Positions 17,665 to 26,726 of a DNA stretch of 64,000 bases are shown here, piece by piece (the first letter of the stretch is position 1; each line of letters opens with the position of its first letter). This DNA comes from Bacteroidota bacterium (lineage in GTDB: Bacteria > Bacteroidota > Bacteroidia > Bacteroidales > VadinHA17). A model generated the notes under the pieces. That model had not been told where the DNA came from. It saw only the letters and a program-made list of their open reading frames with translations, and made no database searches. Location: positions 289,760 to 353,759 of the forward strand of contig JADFDS010000011.1 in assembly GCA_018262715.1 (NCBI GenBank). Direction: 5' to 3'. The position numbers and the translations under genes are program-made.

Positions 17665-18579
17665 TTACGGCAGAAGGACCTGGTCAATCACATGGATGAC
17701 ACCATTGGAGGCCTGCACGTCAGTTGCCACAATTTTAGTGCTTCCGTTGATTGTGGGCACCGGGCTGAGAGCCACGCTGATTGCTCCGTTGAGAGTTTCA
17801 ACGTTGCCTGCCTGAAGCTGTGTCGAGAGAACGTTTCCGCTGACGACATGATAGGTGAGTATCGGAACCAACTGCTCAGCGGTAAGATCGGCGACACCGG
17901 ATATTCCAAGGGTTGTGAAGAGAGACTCGAAAGCTGCATTTGTCGGTGCGAAGATCGTGAACGGACCGGAGCCGTTCAGAGTCTCCACCAGGTTGGCTTT
18001 CACAACTGCCTGTACAAGTATGCTGAATGAATCATTGTTAAGGGCCTGATCTACAACCGTAGGAGGAAGAAGAACCTTGTCAATAACGTGTATCACACCA
18101 TTCTTAACATCAACATCGGCGGTAGTGACATTGGCGGTTTTGTTGAGTTTAACGCCGGATGCAACATCGACCTTCAGGCTGAGATTGGAGCCCTGCGCCG
18201 GGCTTAACGTTTTATAATATCCGGAAGAGATCATTGATGATTTTGCTTCCGTTCCCAATACATGATAGAGAAGTATAGGGGTGAGGGTTTCCTTGGTGAG
18301 AGCGTCAATTCCGCTTATGCCAAGCTGGTTGAAGAGAGAGGTAAAGGCTGCATTCGTGGGTGCAAATACCGTGAAATTGCCTGTACCGTTGAGTATATTT
18401 ACAAGGTCAGCCTTGGTGAGGGCCTGAACCAGTATCGAGAAGTTCGCGTCAGAACCAGCGTATTCTGCTATTGTCATATCAGATACCGGCTTCATTTCTT
18501 CTTCTGCCTTCTCGCAACCTGTAAGTATAAAGATTCCCATCAGGGCAATCATTCCGTAAATAAGTGTCTGCTTTTTCAT
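17665..18579 (-). CDS. Lipoprotein with two fasciclin (FAS1) domains
   Basis: 304 residues with lipobox 'LTGC' (Cys22). Two tandem FAS1 repeats cover about residues 38-172 and 176-304. Each has the H1-like 'FTVFAPTNAAF' (first) or 'FTIFAPTNAAF' (second), a 'YHVLGTEAK/YHVVSGNVL' H2-type segment, and 'NGVIHVIDKVLLP/NGVIHVIDQVLLP' at its end. FAS1 proteins mediate adhesion or matrix contacts at the cell surface. The gene stands alone between a terminator and a long AT-rich upstream region. A link to the MerR-B12 regulator just downstream is only positional. Confidence 0.93.
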   Translation of the reverse strand: MKKQTLIYGMIALMGIFILTGCEKAEEEMKPVSDMTIAEYAGSDANFSILVQALTKADLVNILNGTGNFTVFAPTNAAFTSLFNQLGISGIDALTKETLTPILLYHVLGTEAKSSMISSGYYKTLSPAQGSNLSLKVDVASGVKLNKTANVTTADVDVKNGVIHVIDKVLLPPTVVDQALNNDSFSILVQAVVKANLVETLNGSGPFTIFAPTNAAFESLFTTLGISGVADLTAEQLVPILTYHVVSGNVLSTQLQAGNVETLNGAISVALSPVPTINGSTKIVATDVQASNGVIHVIDQVLLP

Positions 18580-18664
18580 GATGTTCGGTTTTATTGGTTA
18601 TTGAATTTTGAACATAGAACATCATGGGATAATTAATGTTCAAGAAAAAATGTAAAATGATATA

Positions 18665-18672
18665 CAAAAATA
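18665..18672 (-). promoter_or_regulatory. Possible -7 element for the fasciclin gene
   Basis: Minus strand TATTTTTG matches TAnnTTTG, about 85 bp upstream of the start. The -33 match is poor (TTG after 22 bp). The surrounding 18580-18818 gap is AT-rich with no ORF or RNA recognised. Confidence 0.3.
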
Positions 18673-18818
18673 CATACTAATTCTAGAAATGAATCAACTA
18701 AAACTGTGATATACAGTAAATTGATAGTGAAATGTTAAAATATGTTAAAAGTATAAGAAAAAGGAAGAATAAGTATACATAATAAAACAATGACCTTCCG
18801 GTGACGTTGTGGGTGAGA

Positions 18819-19781
18819 CTATTCTTTGGTCCAGATGCGGGTATTGAGGTTGAGATCATCAACCACTTCCGTAAGCAGCGTCAGGAACCGGAGGGTTTCT
18901 TCCAGGAAATCATAGTCGGCCGCAGGCTTGAACGGCCGGAGTTCGAAGAGGTTCCTGTTCATGCTTATGGCAATACAGACCTTCGAGTCGAGGAAAGAGA
19001 GGTGTACCTTTGTATTCCACTTCTCCCTGAAGGCAAGTATACGTTCCATCAGGGAAGGTGTGAGGATATACCTTGACTCCACCTGGTCATCGCCGTAGAC
19101 GCAGAACTCCTTTTCGAACCGGGGGTCTTCCAGGCGAATCAGTTCGCCCCTGCCGAATGAAACAGACTGGAGAGACTGTCCGAATTTGCCGAAGATCTTT
19201 TCGGCAGTGTCCGGAAGCACAACAGTATGTGTTTTGAAATTCTTATTGAAATCTGCGATAATGAATATTCCTTTGAATATGGTTGTATACTCATCCCTCT
19301 GGTGGCTTCCCGCACCGCTGGTGCTCCGGTGCCTTGCATTGACTTCGGAGAACTCTATCTCAGTCTTGCCTATCCTGCCGCGGAAATAATCCTCTCCGCT
19401 GTACTTGTCGCATGACAGTGTGAATATCCTGCTTCTTATGAAATCATCCATGGTGATACAGGCGTCAGGCTGGTATGTAAGTCCTTCGTCTGCATATCCT
19501 GCGATGCGTGCTATTATCTTTTCCTTGTACTCCTTCCGGTAGTTTTTGCTGACAATACCGGTAGCAACCAGTCCCGCGAAGGCGGTGATGATTATCGGTG
19601 CCGGCTTCGGGAAAGCCGTGTTGCCGGGTATGAGCATCAGCTCTGCCAGCACGGCAGCGGCCGTAATAAGCAGGGCGGTAAGGGCCTTTTTATTGGTTGC
19701 CCTGCGTCGCAGATCAATTGATTCGAGGTCGGGGCGCAGTTCCTTTTCGTAAAATTCCCTGAAAGTGCCGTATCTGCTCAT
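18819..19781 (-). CDS. DUF3137 membrane protein
   Basis: 320 residues. Two adjacent transmembrane segments at ~30-50 and ~57-77 are followed by a soluble region with 'SGEDYFRGRIGKTEIEFSEV' and 'TIFKGIFIIADFNKNF', typical of DUF3137. The biochemical role is unknown; in many genomes DUF3137 genes follow lemA, as here (14 bp gap). The C-terminal half probably faces the cytoplasm. It is the last gene of the pcm-lemA-DUF3137 unit. Confidence 0.82.
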   Translation of the reverse strand: MSRYGTFREFYEKELRPDLESIDLRRRATNKKALTALLITAAAVLAELMLIPGNTAFPKPAPIIITAFAGLVATGIVSKNYRKEYKEKIIARIAGYADEGLTYQPDACITMDDFIRSRIFTLSCDKYSGEDYFRGRIGKTEIEFSEVNARHRSTSGAGSHQRDEYTTIFKGIFIIADFNKNFKTHTVVLPDTAEKIFGKFGQSLQSVSFGRGELIRLEDPRFEKEFCVYGDDQVESRYILTPSLMERILAFREKWNTKVHLSFLDSKVCIAISMNRNLFELRPFKPAADYDFLEETLRFLTLLTEVVDDLNLNTRIWTKE

Positions 19782-19795
19782 CCTTCTTTTGTGTT

Positions 19796-20401
19796 TTATG
19801 CCATATTCACAGGCGGTTTGGAGCTGACCTCTTCCCGTTTTGCTGCGGGGATCTCAAAGAAAGATCTTCTCTTATATTGCATCATGGAGGCAATGATATT
19901 TGAGGGGAAGATCTCAATGCTGTTGTTATATATTGTAACGGCAGCATTGAATGCGCGGCGTGATGCTGCAAGCTGCTCCTCCACCTCGTTGAGGGTGCCC
20001 TGCAACTGCAGGAAGTTGGTGCTTGCCTTAAGGTCAGGGTAATTCTCCACTGCAACCAGCAGGTCGGTCAGCCTGGCACTGAGGCGGTTTTCCACCTGCA
20101 CCCTCTCCTCTGCCGTGAGTGTTTGTGGCAGTGCCTTGATCCTCAGTTCGGTAATCTCGGTGAGGAGCTCTCTTTCATAATTCATGTAAGCCTTGACGGT
20201 TTCAACGATCTTCGGGATAAGATCATACCTTTTCCTGAGCATGACGTCAATGGAGGCAAATGAATTCTCCACATCGTTCTTTCTCCGGATAAGGGAGTTG
20301 AAGATCAGCAATGCCGAAAGCAGCAGTATAAACGCTGCCGCGATAAGTACATATATCATTGCGGGTGTGTTAACAGGTTCAGCATGATTCAGCCCGGTCA
20401 A
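19796..20401 (-). CDS. lemA: LemA family membrane protein
   Basis: 201 residues. One N-terminal transmembrane helix ('MIYVLIAAAFILLLSALLIF') is followed by a helical bundle with family motifs 'IRRKNDVENSFASIDVMLRKRYDLIP' and 'LQGTLNEVEEQLAASRRAFNAAVTIYN'. An ATG at 20359, directly before the membrane helix, is an equally good start. The molecular function of LemA is not settled. It sits between pcm (22 bp upstream) and DUF3137 (14 bp downstream). Confidence 0.93.
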   Translation of the reverse strand: MTGLNHAEPVNTPAMIYVLIAAAFILLLSALLIFNSLIRRKNDVENSFASIDVMLRKRYDLIPKIVETVKAYMNYERELLTEITELRIKALPQTLTAEERVQVENRLSARLTDLLVAVENYPDLKASTNFLQLQGTLNEVEEQLAASRRAFNAAVTIYNNSIEIFPSNIIASMMQYKRRSFFEIPAAKREEVSSKPPVNMA

Positions 20402-20423
20402 TGTGGCGGGCTTGTAAAAATAG

Positions 20424-21116
20424 CTATTTTAATCTTTTCAGAGGAACAAACCGCACCGGCTCGAGCCGCTGTTCGGTTATCCTGCCCTTTCTTTTGGTCA
20501 GCACAATAAGCTCCTGAACTGTTGCCGGGTTTCCGACCGGCATCACCAGCCGTCCTCCCTCTGCCAGTTGTTCCTTCAGGGGACCGGGTATATGGTCAGC
20601 CGCGGCAGTCACCAGTATTATGTCAAAGGGCGAGTGTTCAGGCCAACCCTTGTATCCGTCGCCGTACCTGGCAACTATATTGCCGTAACCCAGTATTTTT
20701 AGCCGCGAAGCTGCTTCCCTGGCCAGTTCCGGTACAATCTCAACCGTATAGACCGTATCAACAATTTCGGCCAGCACGGCAGCCTGGTACCCCGAGCCTG
20801 TTCCTATCTCCAAGGCCTTTTTACCTTTGGCCGGCTTTGACAGTTCAGTCATATAGGCAACAATAAAAGGTTGTGATATGGTCTGGTTGTAACCTATCGG
20901 CAGTGGCTGGTCACTGTATGCTGAACCTGCGAGTGCCACAGGCACGAACAGGTGGCGCGGGACCCGTTCCATGGCTCTCAGCGTGGCAGGGTCACTGATG
21001 CCGCGTGCGACTATCTGGCTCTTCACCATCTGACTGCGGGCCCGGGTGTTGCGTACCTCTTCCTGGTCCGATGGCAGGAAGATAACGAGGGTTAATATTA
21101 TCAGCAGGCTCTTCAT
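20424..21116 (-). CDS. pcm: Protein-L-isoaspartate O-methyltransferase, probably exported
   Basis: From the ATG at 21116 the protein is 230 residues and begins 'MKSLLIILTLVIFLPSDQEE', a signal-like leader; the frame is open to an ATG at 21218 but the extension is unconvincing. Motifs are 'LPIGYNQTISQPFIVAYMTE' and the SAM-binding 'ALEIGTGSGYQAAVLAE'. The enzyme repairs isoaspartyl residues by methylation. A hydrophobic leader would place it in the periplasm, which is unusual because SAM is cytoplasmic; it may alternatively be membrane-tethered facing the cytoplasm. It is the first gene of the lemA/DUF3137 unit. Confidence 0.9.
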   Translation of the reverse strand: MKSLLIILTLVIFLPSDQEEVRNTRARSQMVKSQIVARGISDPATLRAMERVPRHLFVPVALAGSAYSDQPLPIGYNQTISQPFIVAYMTELSKPAKGKKALEIGTGSGYQAAVLAEIVDTVYTVEIVPELAREAASRLKILGYGNIVARYGDGYKGWPEHSPFDIILVTAAADHIPGPLKEQLAEGGRLVMPVGNPATVQELIVLTKRKGRITEQRLEPVRFVPLKRLK

Positions 21117-21252
21117 CTGGTTCCGACTGATACAAGTTACAAAAAAATGTCCGGACAGTGTATGCCCCGGGAAAGTACGGGTCTGATCTGGGCATATCAA
21201 TACCCTGCTCTCCGGCATATTTTATTTTTCTTCTTTTTCTTAAATTCATGAC

Positions 21253-21945
21253 ATGAAAAAACTGGTCATCTTAACAGGAGCCGGAATGAGTGCCGAGAGC
21301 GGCATTAAAACATTCCGTGACAGCGGAGGTTTGTGGGAGCAGTACAAGGTTGAGGAGGTGGCATCCATCGAAGGATGGTACCGTAATCCGGACCTGGTTC
21401 AAAAGTTTTACAATGATCGCCGGCGCCAGTTGGAGAAGGCTGTTCCGAACGCTGGCCATACGGGCCTGAAAGAGCTTGAAAAGCTGTTTGATGTGCATAT
21501 TATCACACAGAACGTCGATAACCTCCATGAGAGGGCAGGCAGCAAAAGCGTGCTCCATCTTCACGGTTTGCTGACAGAGGCGCGCAGCAGCAAGAACCCT
21601 GACAGTGTAATTGATATTGGCTATCGCGAGATTCTCCCGGGTGAAAAGGCTGCTGACGGGTCATCGCTGCGTCCGAACATAGTCTGGTTTGGTGAGGCTG
21701 TTCCTGCCATGGAGGCAGCGGCTGACATCGCCTCACAGGCTGAGCTATTTGCCGTGATTGGCACATCGCTGAATGTTTACCCGGCTGCCGGCCTGATACA
21801 TTATGTTCCGGCAAGCACACCGGTTTTCCTGATTGATCCGAAGCCGGTTACAGTTTACACGAACCACAAGGTCGATTATATTTCCGAGGGTGCGGGCAAG
21901 GGTGTTGCCATTCTGGCCGGAAAACTGATGGTTTTCGCCGCTTAA
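21253..21945 (+). CDS. cobB: NAD-dependent protein deacylase (class III sirtuin-like)
   Basis: 230 residues. NAD-binding 'GAGMSAESGIKTFRDSGGLWE' at residues 8-28, then 'TQNVDNLHERAGS' and catalytic His in 'HLHG'. 'FYNDRR' (~55-60) matches the Tyr-x-x-Arg pair that in SIRT5/CobB binds acidic acyl groups, suggesting desuccinylase or demalonylase activity. The segment between 'HLHG' and 'RPNIVWFGE', where the zinc ribbon normally carries four Cys, has no Cys at all. Divergent from pcm, with 136 bp between the chosen starts. Confidence 0.9.
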   Translation: MKKLVILTGAGMSAESGIKTFRDSGGLWEQYKVEEVASIEGWYRNPDLVQKFYNDRRRQLEKAVPNAGHTGLKELEKLFDVHIITQNVDNLHERAGSKSVLHLHGLLTEARSSKNPDSVIDIGYREILPGEKAADGSSLRPNIVWFGEAVPAMEAAADIASQAELFAVIGTSLNVYPAAGLIHYVPASTPVFLIDPKPVTVYTNHKVDYISEGAGKGVAILAGKLMVFAA

Positions 21946-21959
21946 GGCGGCATGCCGGT

Positions 21960-21987
21960 CCGGATATAACTTTTTTTAACTATCCGG
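21960..21987. repeat. Inverted repeat between sirtuin and M28 genes
   Basis: CCGGATA (21960-21966) and TATCCGG (21981-21987) enclose a T-rich 14-nt centre. It could be a weak terminator for the sirtuin gene or a leader hairpin for the next gene; there is no T-run after the stem. Confidence 0.3.
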
Positions 21988-22069
21988 TATCATAATAAGG
22001 TGCTGTTATCCTTCCGTTTCTTAACCTTAATTTATAGTTTGGCGGTACTAAAAATCCAAAAGGAGTGAC

Positions 22070-23623
22070 ATGAAAAAACTATTTCTTCCCCTATTGCTGA
22101 TATTGCTTGCCACAGGAATGCAGGCCCAGCAGAACAAGGTTGTTGACCGGATCATTGAGCTTGGCCAGACAGACAACCGTACGATGCATCATCTTGATGT
22201 GCTTTCAAACCGTTTCGGCGGAAGGCTTGTCGGTTCCGATGCATATGAGAATGCAGCTGATTGGTGTGCATCGCAATTCAGAAGCTGGGGCATGGAGGTG
22301 ATCATGGACGAAGCCGGAACAGTTCCGGTAGGATTCAACCGTGGTCCCTGGTTCGGCAGGATGCTCTCTGACAACGGAATGACACTGCATTTTGCCACTC
22401 CTTCATATACAGCCGGAACAAAGGGTGTTCAGCGCGGTCATGTTCTCCTCGAGCCCAAAAGCAAGGATGAGTTTGAAAGGATGAAGGGAGTTCTGAAGGG
22501 AGCTTGGGTGCTTATCGGCGGGAAGAATGACGGCTGGCCCATCGACTGGTCGCCCAGGGGCGACAGCATAAGGGCTGCAGCCATGGTTTACAATGACTCC
22601 ATCTCGAGGCTTAACAGGGAGATCATGCGTGAGAACATGATGAACAGGGAGAATCCCCCGAAGGAACCCCATAAGCTCAGGGAGGTGCCTGCTCTCTTCT
22701 ACCGTGAGATGTGCGAGGCAGGAATCCTTGGCGTGATTCAGTCTTCGGAAGTACCCATCAGGGCGCTTTATGACAGGAAGAACCTCGACAGGATGACATT
22801 TGACAACCTCCCGACGGTTTGCGACATCAAGCTTGATGAGCACCAGTATGATTTAATTGCCCAGATGGCTCGTGAGAGGAGATATTTTCTCCTCGAGTTT
22901 GATATAAGAAACCACTTCAAACCCGGACCGGTGAAGTACTACAGTGTGATCGGCGTAATCAAGGGTAAGAAATACCCGAACGAGTATGTGATGATGGGCG
23001 GACACCTCGATGCATTTGATGTTGCAACCGGTGGTGTCGACGACGGATCAGGCGCCAGCCCGACCATGGAGGCTGCACGCCTGATAATGGCTGCCGGCGG
23101 CAAGCCTGACCGCACCATCCTGGCCTGCCTCTGGGCTGCCGAGGAGTTCGGGCTGGTTGGCTCAAAACACTGGGTTGAAACCAACAAGGACAAACTACCG
23201 AAGATCTCCAACTACTTCAACCGTGACGGGGGACCGATGCCAAACACCGGGATTACCGTCACACCGGCCATGTACGATGATTTTGAAAAGATATGCAAAC
23301 CGCTGAACAGCATCAATCCCGACTTCCCCTTCACACTTAAGAAGCGCACTGATCAGGGCCGGCCCCGTCCGACCTCGGCAGGCGGTTCCGATCATGCATA
23401 TTTTGCAATGAACGGCGTTCCAACGCTTAATTTCGACGGTCCGGATGTCAAGGGTTACAACTTCAATTACGGAGAGATATGGCATACTGAACGCGACACA
23501 TATGACAAGAGCATCCCGGAGTACCAGGAACATACTTCAGTGGTAACTGCTGTAGTAGTGTACGGCCTTGCCAATCTTGACCACCTGCTGTCAAGGGAAG
23601 GGCTTTACAGGGAAGAGAAATAG
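22070..23623 (+). CDS. M28 family zinc aminopeptidase, secreted
   Basis: 517 residues with a cleavable signal peptide ('LLLATGMQAQQ'). The middle is a PA-like insert (~130-250). The C-terminal co-catalytic zinc domain has His in 'GGHLDAFD' (~311), Asp in 'GGVDDGSGASP' (~323), Glu pair in 'AAEEFG' (~357), Asp in 'NRDGG' (~386) and His in 'SDHAYF' (~441). This ligand set is that of exported M28 amino- or carboxypeptidases. A good AGGAG ribosome site (22061-22065) precedes the ATG. The M6-like protease gene follows 23 bp after the stop, so both likely act together in peptide breakdown. Confidence 0.93.
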   Translation: MKKLFLPLLLILLATGMQAQQNKVVDRIIELGQTDNRTMHHLDVLSNRFGGRLVGSDAYENAADWCASQFRSWGMEVIMDEAGTVPVGFNRGPWFGRMLSDNGMTLHFATPSYTAGTKGVQRGHVLLEPKSKDEFERMKGVLKGAWVLIGGKNDGWPIDWSPRGDSIRAAAMVYNDSISRLNREIMRENMMNRENPPKEPHKLREVPALFYREMCEAGILGVIQSSEVPIRALYDRKNLDRMTFDNLPTVCDIKLDEHQYDLIAQMARERRYFLLEFDIRNHFKPGPVKYYSVIGVIKGKKYPNEYVMMGGHLDAFDVATGGVDDGSGASPTMEAARLIMAAGGKPDRTILACLWAAEEFGLVGSKHWVETNKDKLPKISNYFNRDGGPMPNTGITVTPAMYDDFEKICKPLNSINPDFPFTLKKRTDQGRPRPTSAGGSDHAYFAMNGVPTLNFDGPDVKGYNFNYGEIWHTERDTYDKSIPEYQEHTSVVTAVVVYGLANLDHLLSREGLYREEK

Positions 23624-23649
23624 TCAATAATTTAAATAAGGGGGGGGTG

Positions 23650-25593
23650 ATGAAGCATGGATTGGCTTTTGCTGCTGTTGCATTGCTTGCTGCAGTGATT
23701 GTAGCTTTCGGCCAGGCAAGAAAGGTTGACCAGTCTGTATATGTGCCGGCAGATCCGCAGGTGGTGCAGGATCAGGATGAGATGACCTGGGATGACTACA
23801 GGCCGATCCCCGGTATGAACTGGGCTGACCCGTCCCTGAAGCCGGAGCGTGAGTTCCGGATGGCCCTTGTGGCTGTTGACTTTTCTGACCAGCCTTTTGT
23901 GATGACCCTGCCCAAAGGATCAGACCCGTTCGGGAATCCGCAGATTGATCCGGTAGACCGAAGTGAGATACCGCAGTTTTATACTGATTTCTGGCTTAAG
24001 CCTTCCGCTGTCAATCATGGTCAGACCATTAACGGATACTGGATGGAGCAGTCGAGGGGAAAGTTCGGAATCACGCAGCTTGAAGCCTTCGGCCCATACC
24101 GAATGCCAAAGCCGCTGTGGGCTTACGGGCTGAGTGAGTGGGGGCAAAACAATGCCACGCCGGACGGATCCAGTGTGCGTAACCGGATGGAGCACGATAT
24201 TGACTCTCTCTGGCATGCCGACAAAGGTGACATAAAAGGTAATTATGACGCTATCCTGAGAGTATATGCAGGGTATGATGAGACAGGGGTCTGGCAGGAG
24301 TTTGGTGAGATGAAGTTCAACAGCAGGGATGAGATTCCGGCTGAGTGGGGCAATCCAAATCCTGACAAGCCACGCTGGGCTCCCACACGGTATGTTGAAT
24401 GGACTTCCTGGAAGGCAGGCCAGATGCAATGGGGGCTTTCATCCATCCGGCAGGGTGAGAATTCAGGCACCATCACCCATGAGCTTGGGCATTTTGCCTT
24501 CAGCATAGGTGACAATAACAATAATCCGTATGTCAAACCTTACAGGCGAGCCGGATCAGGGCCATGGGATATGATGGACCGCGGTTCATTCAATGGTCCC
24601 GGCGGCCCTCATATGAGGTGGGTGGTGCCACCTGTTGCGGGGGCAGCTATGCCGGCAGGTCTGATGCTGCGCAACAGGCTTGTGAACAGGTTCATTACCG
24701 AACATGATCTCCTCACCGTGAGCCGGGAAGGACTGGCTTCTTCGGGCCCTGTGGTTGCTCGGATCACGGCACGCGCCGTTAAGCCCCTGCCGGGCGAATA
24801 TGCCGGCATAATGGTCAGGCTCGACGGTGCTGAGCCTCATGACCGTACACCTGTGACAGATCCGGCTTCAGACCCGCTCTCTCCGGGCAGGCCCAGGTTC
24901 AATTACTACTCCCTCGAAGTGGTGCAGCGCATCGGGTATGACTCATTCTGCCCTGATAACGGGGTGTTGCTTGCAATGAACACCGACGGAGAGGGAGGCA
25001 ATGGCGGACTTAACGGATTCAATTGCTTTAACTGGGTAATTGATGCTCACCCCGAGGATATCAATATGGTGGATTTTGTTAAGCCTGATGGTGAAAAGGT
25101 GATGCGTACGGTGGCTGACTACCGGCAGCTTAATGATGCACTTTTCCATGCAGGGCTGAATTCAGGCAGCAAGTTTGAATATGTTGACACCCACAACCGG
25201 CTCCATTTCTATGTCATTGACATTCATAGAAATGAACAGGGAATTCTGTCATACACAGCCGGGGTGCGGTCACTTGATTCTGATGTTGTTAAGGAACCGG
25301 CCACGGTCTCTGCCGGGAAGGTTGCTCAGAAGATCGCCGGCGAAGGAATTGTTGAGTTCGAGGTTTCAGGAGATGATCTGTGCAGGTTGCACGCCGGTGT
25401 CACGGGTGACGGATGGGAGGTGAAACTATTTAATGAGGTTGTTGCCCCCGGTGACGGGAGAACCGTGAAGATTCCCGTTTATGTCAGGGCAAAACAAGGC
25501 TGCAGCAGGAGGGCTGAAATCACCCTTTCCGCTGTGTCGGAGAGCGACAGCAAATACAGGTCAGCAGCCTCGAGAAAGGTGATACTGCAATAG
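23650..25593 (+). CDS. M6-like zinc metalloprotease, secreted
   Basis: About 647 residues from the ATG at 23650; a GTG directly before it is also in frame. A signal peptide ('VIVAFGQARK') leads to 'MALVAVDFSDQPF' typical of M6 (immune inhibitor A-like) proteases, and the zinc motif HELGH is at ~residue 277. 'GSGPWDMMDRGSFNGPGGPHM' downstream matches the M6 'WD.M..G' segment that supplies further ligands. The last ~100 residues look like a beta-sandwich. G-rich sequence (eight Gs) just before the start serves as ribosome site. It is paired with the upstream M28 peptidase. Confidence 0.85.
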   Translation: MKHGLAFAAVALLAAVIVAFGQARKVDQSVYVPADPQVVQDQDEMTWDDYRPIPGMNWADPSLKPEREFRMALVAVDFSDQPFVMTLPKGSDPFGNPQIDPVDRSEIPQFYTDFWLKPSAVNHGQTINGYWMEQSRGKFGITQLEAFGPYRMPKPLWAYGLSEWGQNNATPDGSSVRNRMEHDIDSLWHADKGDIKGNYDAILRVYAGYDETGVWQEFGEMKFNSRDEIPAEWGNPNPDKPRWAPTRYVEWTSWKAGQMQWGLSSIRQGENSGTITHELGHFAFSIGDNNNNPYVKPYRRAGSGPWDMMDRGSFNGPGGPHMRWVVPPVAGAAMPAGLMLRNRLVNRFITEHDLLTVSREGLASSGPVVARITARAVKPLPGEYAGIMVRLDGAEPHDRTPVTDPASDPLSPGRPRFNYYSLEVVQRIGYDSFCPDNGVLLAMNTDGEGGNGGLNGFNCFNWVIDAHPEDINMVDFVKPDGEKVMRTVADYRQLNDALFHAGLNSGSKFEYVDTHNRLHFYVIDIHRNEQGILSYTAGVRSLDSDVVKEPATVSAGKVAQKIAGEGIVEFEVSGDDLCRLHAGVTGDGWEVKLFNEVVAPGDGRTVKIPVYVRAKQGCSRRAEITLSAVSESDSKYRSAASRKVILQ

Positions 25594-25653
25594 CTTACCC
25601 GGTTTTTGCGCGGAATTAATTTTTGAACATCCTGATTTGTGGCTTCGTTCAGG

Positions 25654-25661
25654 TATATTTG
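25654..25661 (+). promoter_or_regulatory. -7 element for the SDR gene
   Basis: TATATTTG matches TAnnTTTG 20 bp upstream of the GTG start. No TTTG at 18-19 bp upstream (one at 14 bp). An AAAGGAG ribosome site follows. Confidence 0.35.
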
Positions 25662-25681
25662 ATATCTGAAAGGAGTTTGAT

Positions 25682-26677
25682 GTGAACTGTTTGCTGACCG
25701 GATCGAACGGATTTATTGGCAGGAGGCTGGTTGAGGAGCTCTCCGCCGGCGGGAATAAGGTGAAGTGCCTGGTGCGGTCACCTGAAAAGTTCAGGGAACT
25801 GTCCTCCCTTCCCGGGGTGACTCCGATTGTCGGAGACCTTGATGCAGTGGATGTACTTGAGGAAGCTTCGGCATGTTGTGACACGGTTTTTCACCTTGCT
25901 GCGTATGCCAAACCCTGGTCAAAGGACAGGAGCCTTCCGTACAGGATCAATGTTGCCGGAACGGAGAACGTGCTAAGGGCTGCCCGGAAAGCAGGTGTCA
26001 GGCGTTTTGTCTTCACCTCTTCGGCTGCGGTGATAGGGCCTTCGCCGGGAACCGAACCCATAGATGAATCATTCCTGCGTACAGTGCCATGGTTCAATGA
26101 GTACGAGGAGACCAAGGCAGCTGCCGAAGAGCTGGTGAGGTCATACAACCGCGACGGAATGGAGTGTGTAATTGTAAATCCGACAAGAGTTTACGGTCCG
26201 GGACCAATCAATGAGAGCAACTCGGTCACGAAGATGATTTCTCTTTATGCACGGGGGAGATGGCGCATCATTCCGGGTGACGGCAAATGTGTGGGCAACT
26301 ATGTAATGGTTGATGACGTTGTCAGGGGGCATATACTGGCTGCTCAGAAGGGCAGGCCTGGTGAGCAATACATACTGGGCGGAGAGAACCTGACCTTTGA
26401 CACGTTTTTTGATACCCTTGCCACCCTTACCGGCAGGCGCCTGTGGTTGGTAAAGATGCCTGTCAGCCTGATGTCGGCAGCAGCCGGGGTGATGGAATGG
26501 CAGGCATCATTTACGGGCATACCGCCGCTGATAACTCCGTCATGGATTAAGAAATACCTGAATCACTGGAGCCTTAGCAGCCGTAAGGCGACAGAGGATA
26601 TGGGCTATCAGCCAAGGCCCTTCGCCGAAGGCGCAAAGATTACAATGGAATGGCTGCAGAGTGGCTTTGAAAGGTAA
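25682..26677 (+). CDS. NAD(P)-dependent epimerase/dehydratase (extended SDR)
   Basis: 331 residues from a GTG start, preceded by AAAGGAG at about 7 nt. The cofactor motif 'TGSNGFIG' is at residues 5-12 and the catalytic pattern is YxxxK ('YEETK', ~137-141) with 'FTSSAAVIG' supplying Ser. 'NPTRVYGPGP' is typical of extended SDRs acting on nucleotide sugars, flavonoids or sterol-like substrates. The true substrate cannot be read from sequence. It is co-directional with the protease genes, but a -7 element suggests its own promoter. Confidence 0.85.
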   Translation: MNCLLTGSNGFIGRRLVEELSAGGNKVKCLVRSPEKFRELSSLPGVTPIVGDLDAVDVLEEASACCDTVFHLAAYAKPWSKDRSLPYRINVAGTENVLRAARKAGVRRFVFTSSAAVIGPSPGTEPIDESFLRTVPWFNEYEETKAAAEELVRSYNRDGMECVIVNPTRVYGPGPINESNSVTKMISLYARGRWRIIPGDGKCVGNYVMVDDVVRGHILAAQKGRPGEQYILGGENLTFDTFFDTLATLTGRRLWLVKMPVSLMSAAAGVMEWQASFTGIPPLITPSWIKKYLNHWSLSSRKATEDMGYQPRPFAEGAKITMEWLQSGFER

Positions 26678-26726
26678 AATGTTAAGATGAGTCAGTTGAA
26701 AGGAGTCATCCCCGGATCCGGGATAA

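Noticed and set aside
26711-26722. Palindrome CCCGGATCCGGG between convergent SDR and T9SS genes as a terminator
   Set aside because: No loop of workable size and no T-run on either side.
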